Assembly (NCBI GenBank): GCA_963580245.1
Contig: CAUZJO010000132.1
Location: forward strand, 1-13,053
DNA: 13,053 nucleotides
DNA from: CAUZJO01 sp963580245
GTDB taxonomy: Bacteria > Sumerlaeota > Sumerlaeia > MVZB01
Reading direction: 5' to 3'
Made by a program: the position numbers and the translations under genes. Below the pieces are notes generated by a model. It was not told the DNA's origin. It worked only from the letters and a program-made list of their open reading frames with translations, and searched no databases. Positions 12,893-13,053 of this stretch are shown piece after piece (position 1 is the stretch's first letter; the number at the start of each line of letters is the position of its first letter).

Positions 12893-13053
12893 CCCGAGTT
12901 TTTCAGCGTGCCATCCATCCTACCCGGTCCCGGGCAACAGTCGTAACTGGGCGATCTTGTTCAGGATGGCTGCAAACAGTTGCCGGGGGATCGCTACTTC
13001 GGCCATCTGGAAGGTCACGTATTGGGCGTGGCGAACAACCTTGGCACCGATCT
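12893..13053 (-). mobile_element. 3' end of an IS1380-type insertion sequence
   Basis: The element runs off the right edge. The inner part encodes a transposase C-terminus. After its stop codon, on the minus strand, come about 27 bp ending in TGAAAAACTCGGG. On the plus strand this reads CCCGAGTTTTTCA from 12893, which I take as the likely terminal inverted repeat by its position and its T-rich style. The target-site duplication cannot be checked because the other end lies outside the window. Confidence 0.5.
12920..13053 (-). CDS. IS1380-type transposase, C-terminal fragment (cut by window edge)
   Basis: Forty-three residues and a stop codon (TAG, minus strand 12922-12920) are visible. The segment contains GAKVVRHAQYVTFQMAEVAI and then PRQLFAAILNKIAQLRL. 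The VVRHA-YVTFQ-AEVA-P pattern is, to my knowledge, typical of the extreme C-terminus of IS1380-family DDE transposases. The catalytic residues would lie upstream, outside the window, so intactness cannot be judged. The gene points toward recN. Confidence 0.75.
   Translation of the reverse strand, partial: IGAKVVRHAQYVTFQMAEVAIPRQLFAAILNKIAQLRLLPGTG

Larger units (their letters stand above)
12552..12919. other. Lower-GC stretch between recN and the IS1380-type transposase
   Basis: It holds an 8-bp palindrome GTTCGAAC (12553-12560), a weak inverted repeat AGTTC/GAACT (12586-12590/12605-12609), an AT-rich patch around 12610-12650 quite unlike the rest of the window, a possible small minus-strand ORF (12692-12838), and a likely insertion-sequence end near 12893. 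No strong recN terminator is seen. Confidence 0.6.

Overview
The window is GC-rich bacterial chromosomal DNA with dense coding and long spurious open frames opposite the real genes. I cannot name the species. The set of a PcrA-type helicase with a C-terminal Tudor-like tail, a small CxxC/CxxC protein, a YfhO-type membrane protein and clusters of short hairpins between genes would suit an environmental bacterium of the Planctomycetota/Verrucomicrobiota or candidate-phylum kind. That placement is a guess from style, not a proof.

Layout. (1) Positions 2-1287: a tyrosine recombinase (integrase) split by a one-base frameshift at a C5 tract. Its core-binding part and catalytic Arg/Lys lie in one frame, and the HxxR, His and Tyr in the next. 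(2) Positions 1201-2421, minus strand: a predicted secreted protein of unknown family, whose 3' end overlaps the integrase remnant tail to tail. (3) Positions 2422-2943: no gene, but two inverted copies of a roughly 90-bp element made of three hairpins, followed by a good sigma70-type promoter for (4) pcrA at 2944-5196. (5) Positions 5197-5459: no gene; a third copy of the three-hairpin element. (6) Positions 5460-8483: a small metal-binding-type protein followed after 3 bp by a large YfhO-family membrane protein. (7) Positions 8476-12551: a promoter with a perfect TATAAT, a leader with two hairpins, then three overlapping genes: a WecG/TagA/CpsF glycosyltransferase, an O-antigen ligase/polymerase-type membrane protein, and recN. 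(8) Positions 12552-13053: a lower-GC tail with a possible small ORF behind a perfect Shine-Dalgarno sequence, and the 3' end of an IS1380-type transposase running off the window.

Two themes run through the window. One is cell-surface polysaccharide: YfhO-type protein, UDP-sugar transferase and ligase/polymerase. The other is DNA repair: pcrA and recN, with recN translationally joined to the polysaccharide operon. Both ends carry mobile-element remains. The most unusual content is the three-hairpin element family around pcrA. Its copies differ in sequence, but the differences keep the stems paired.
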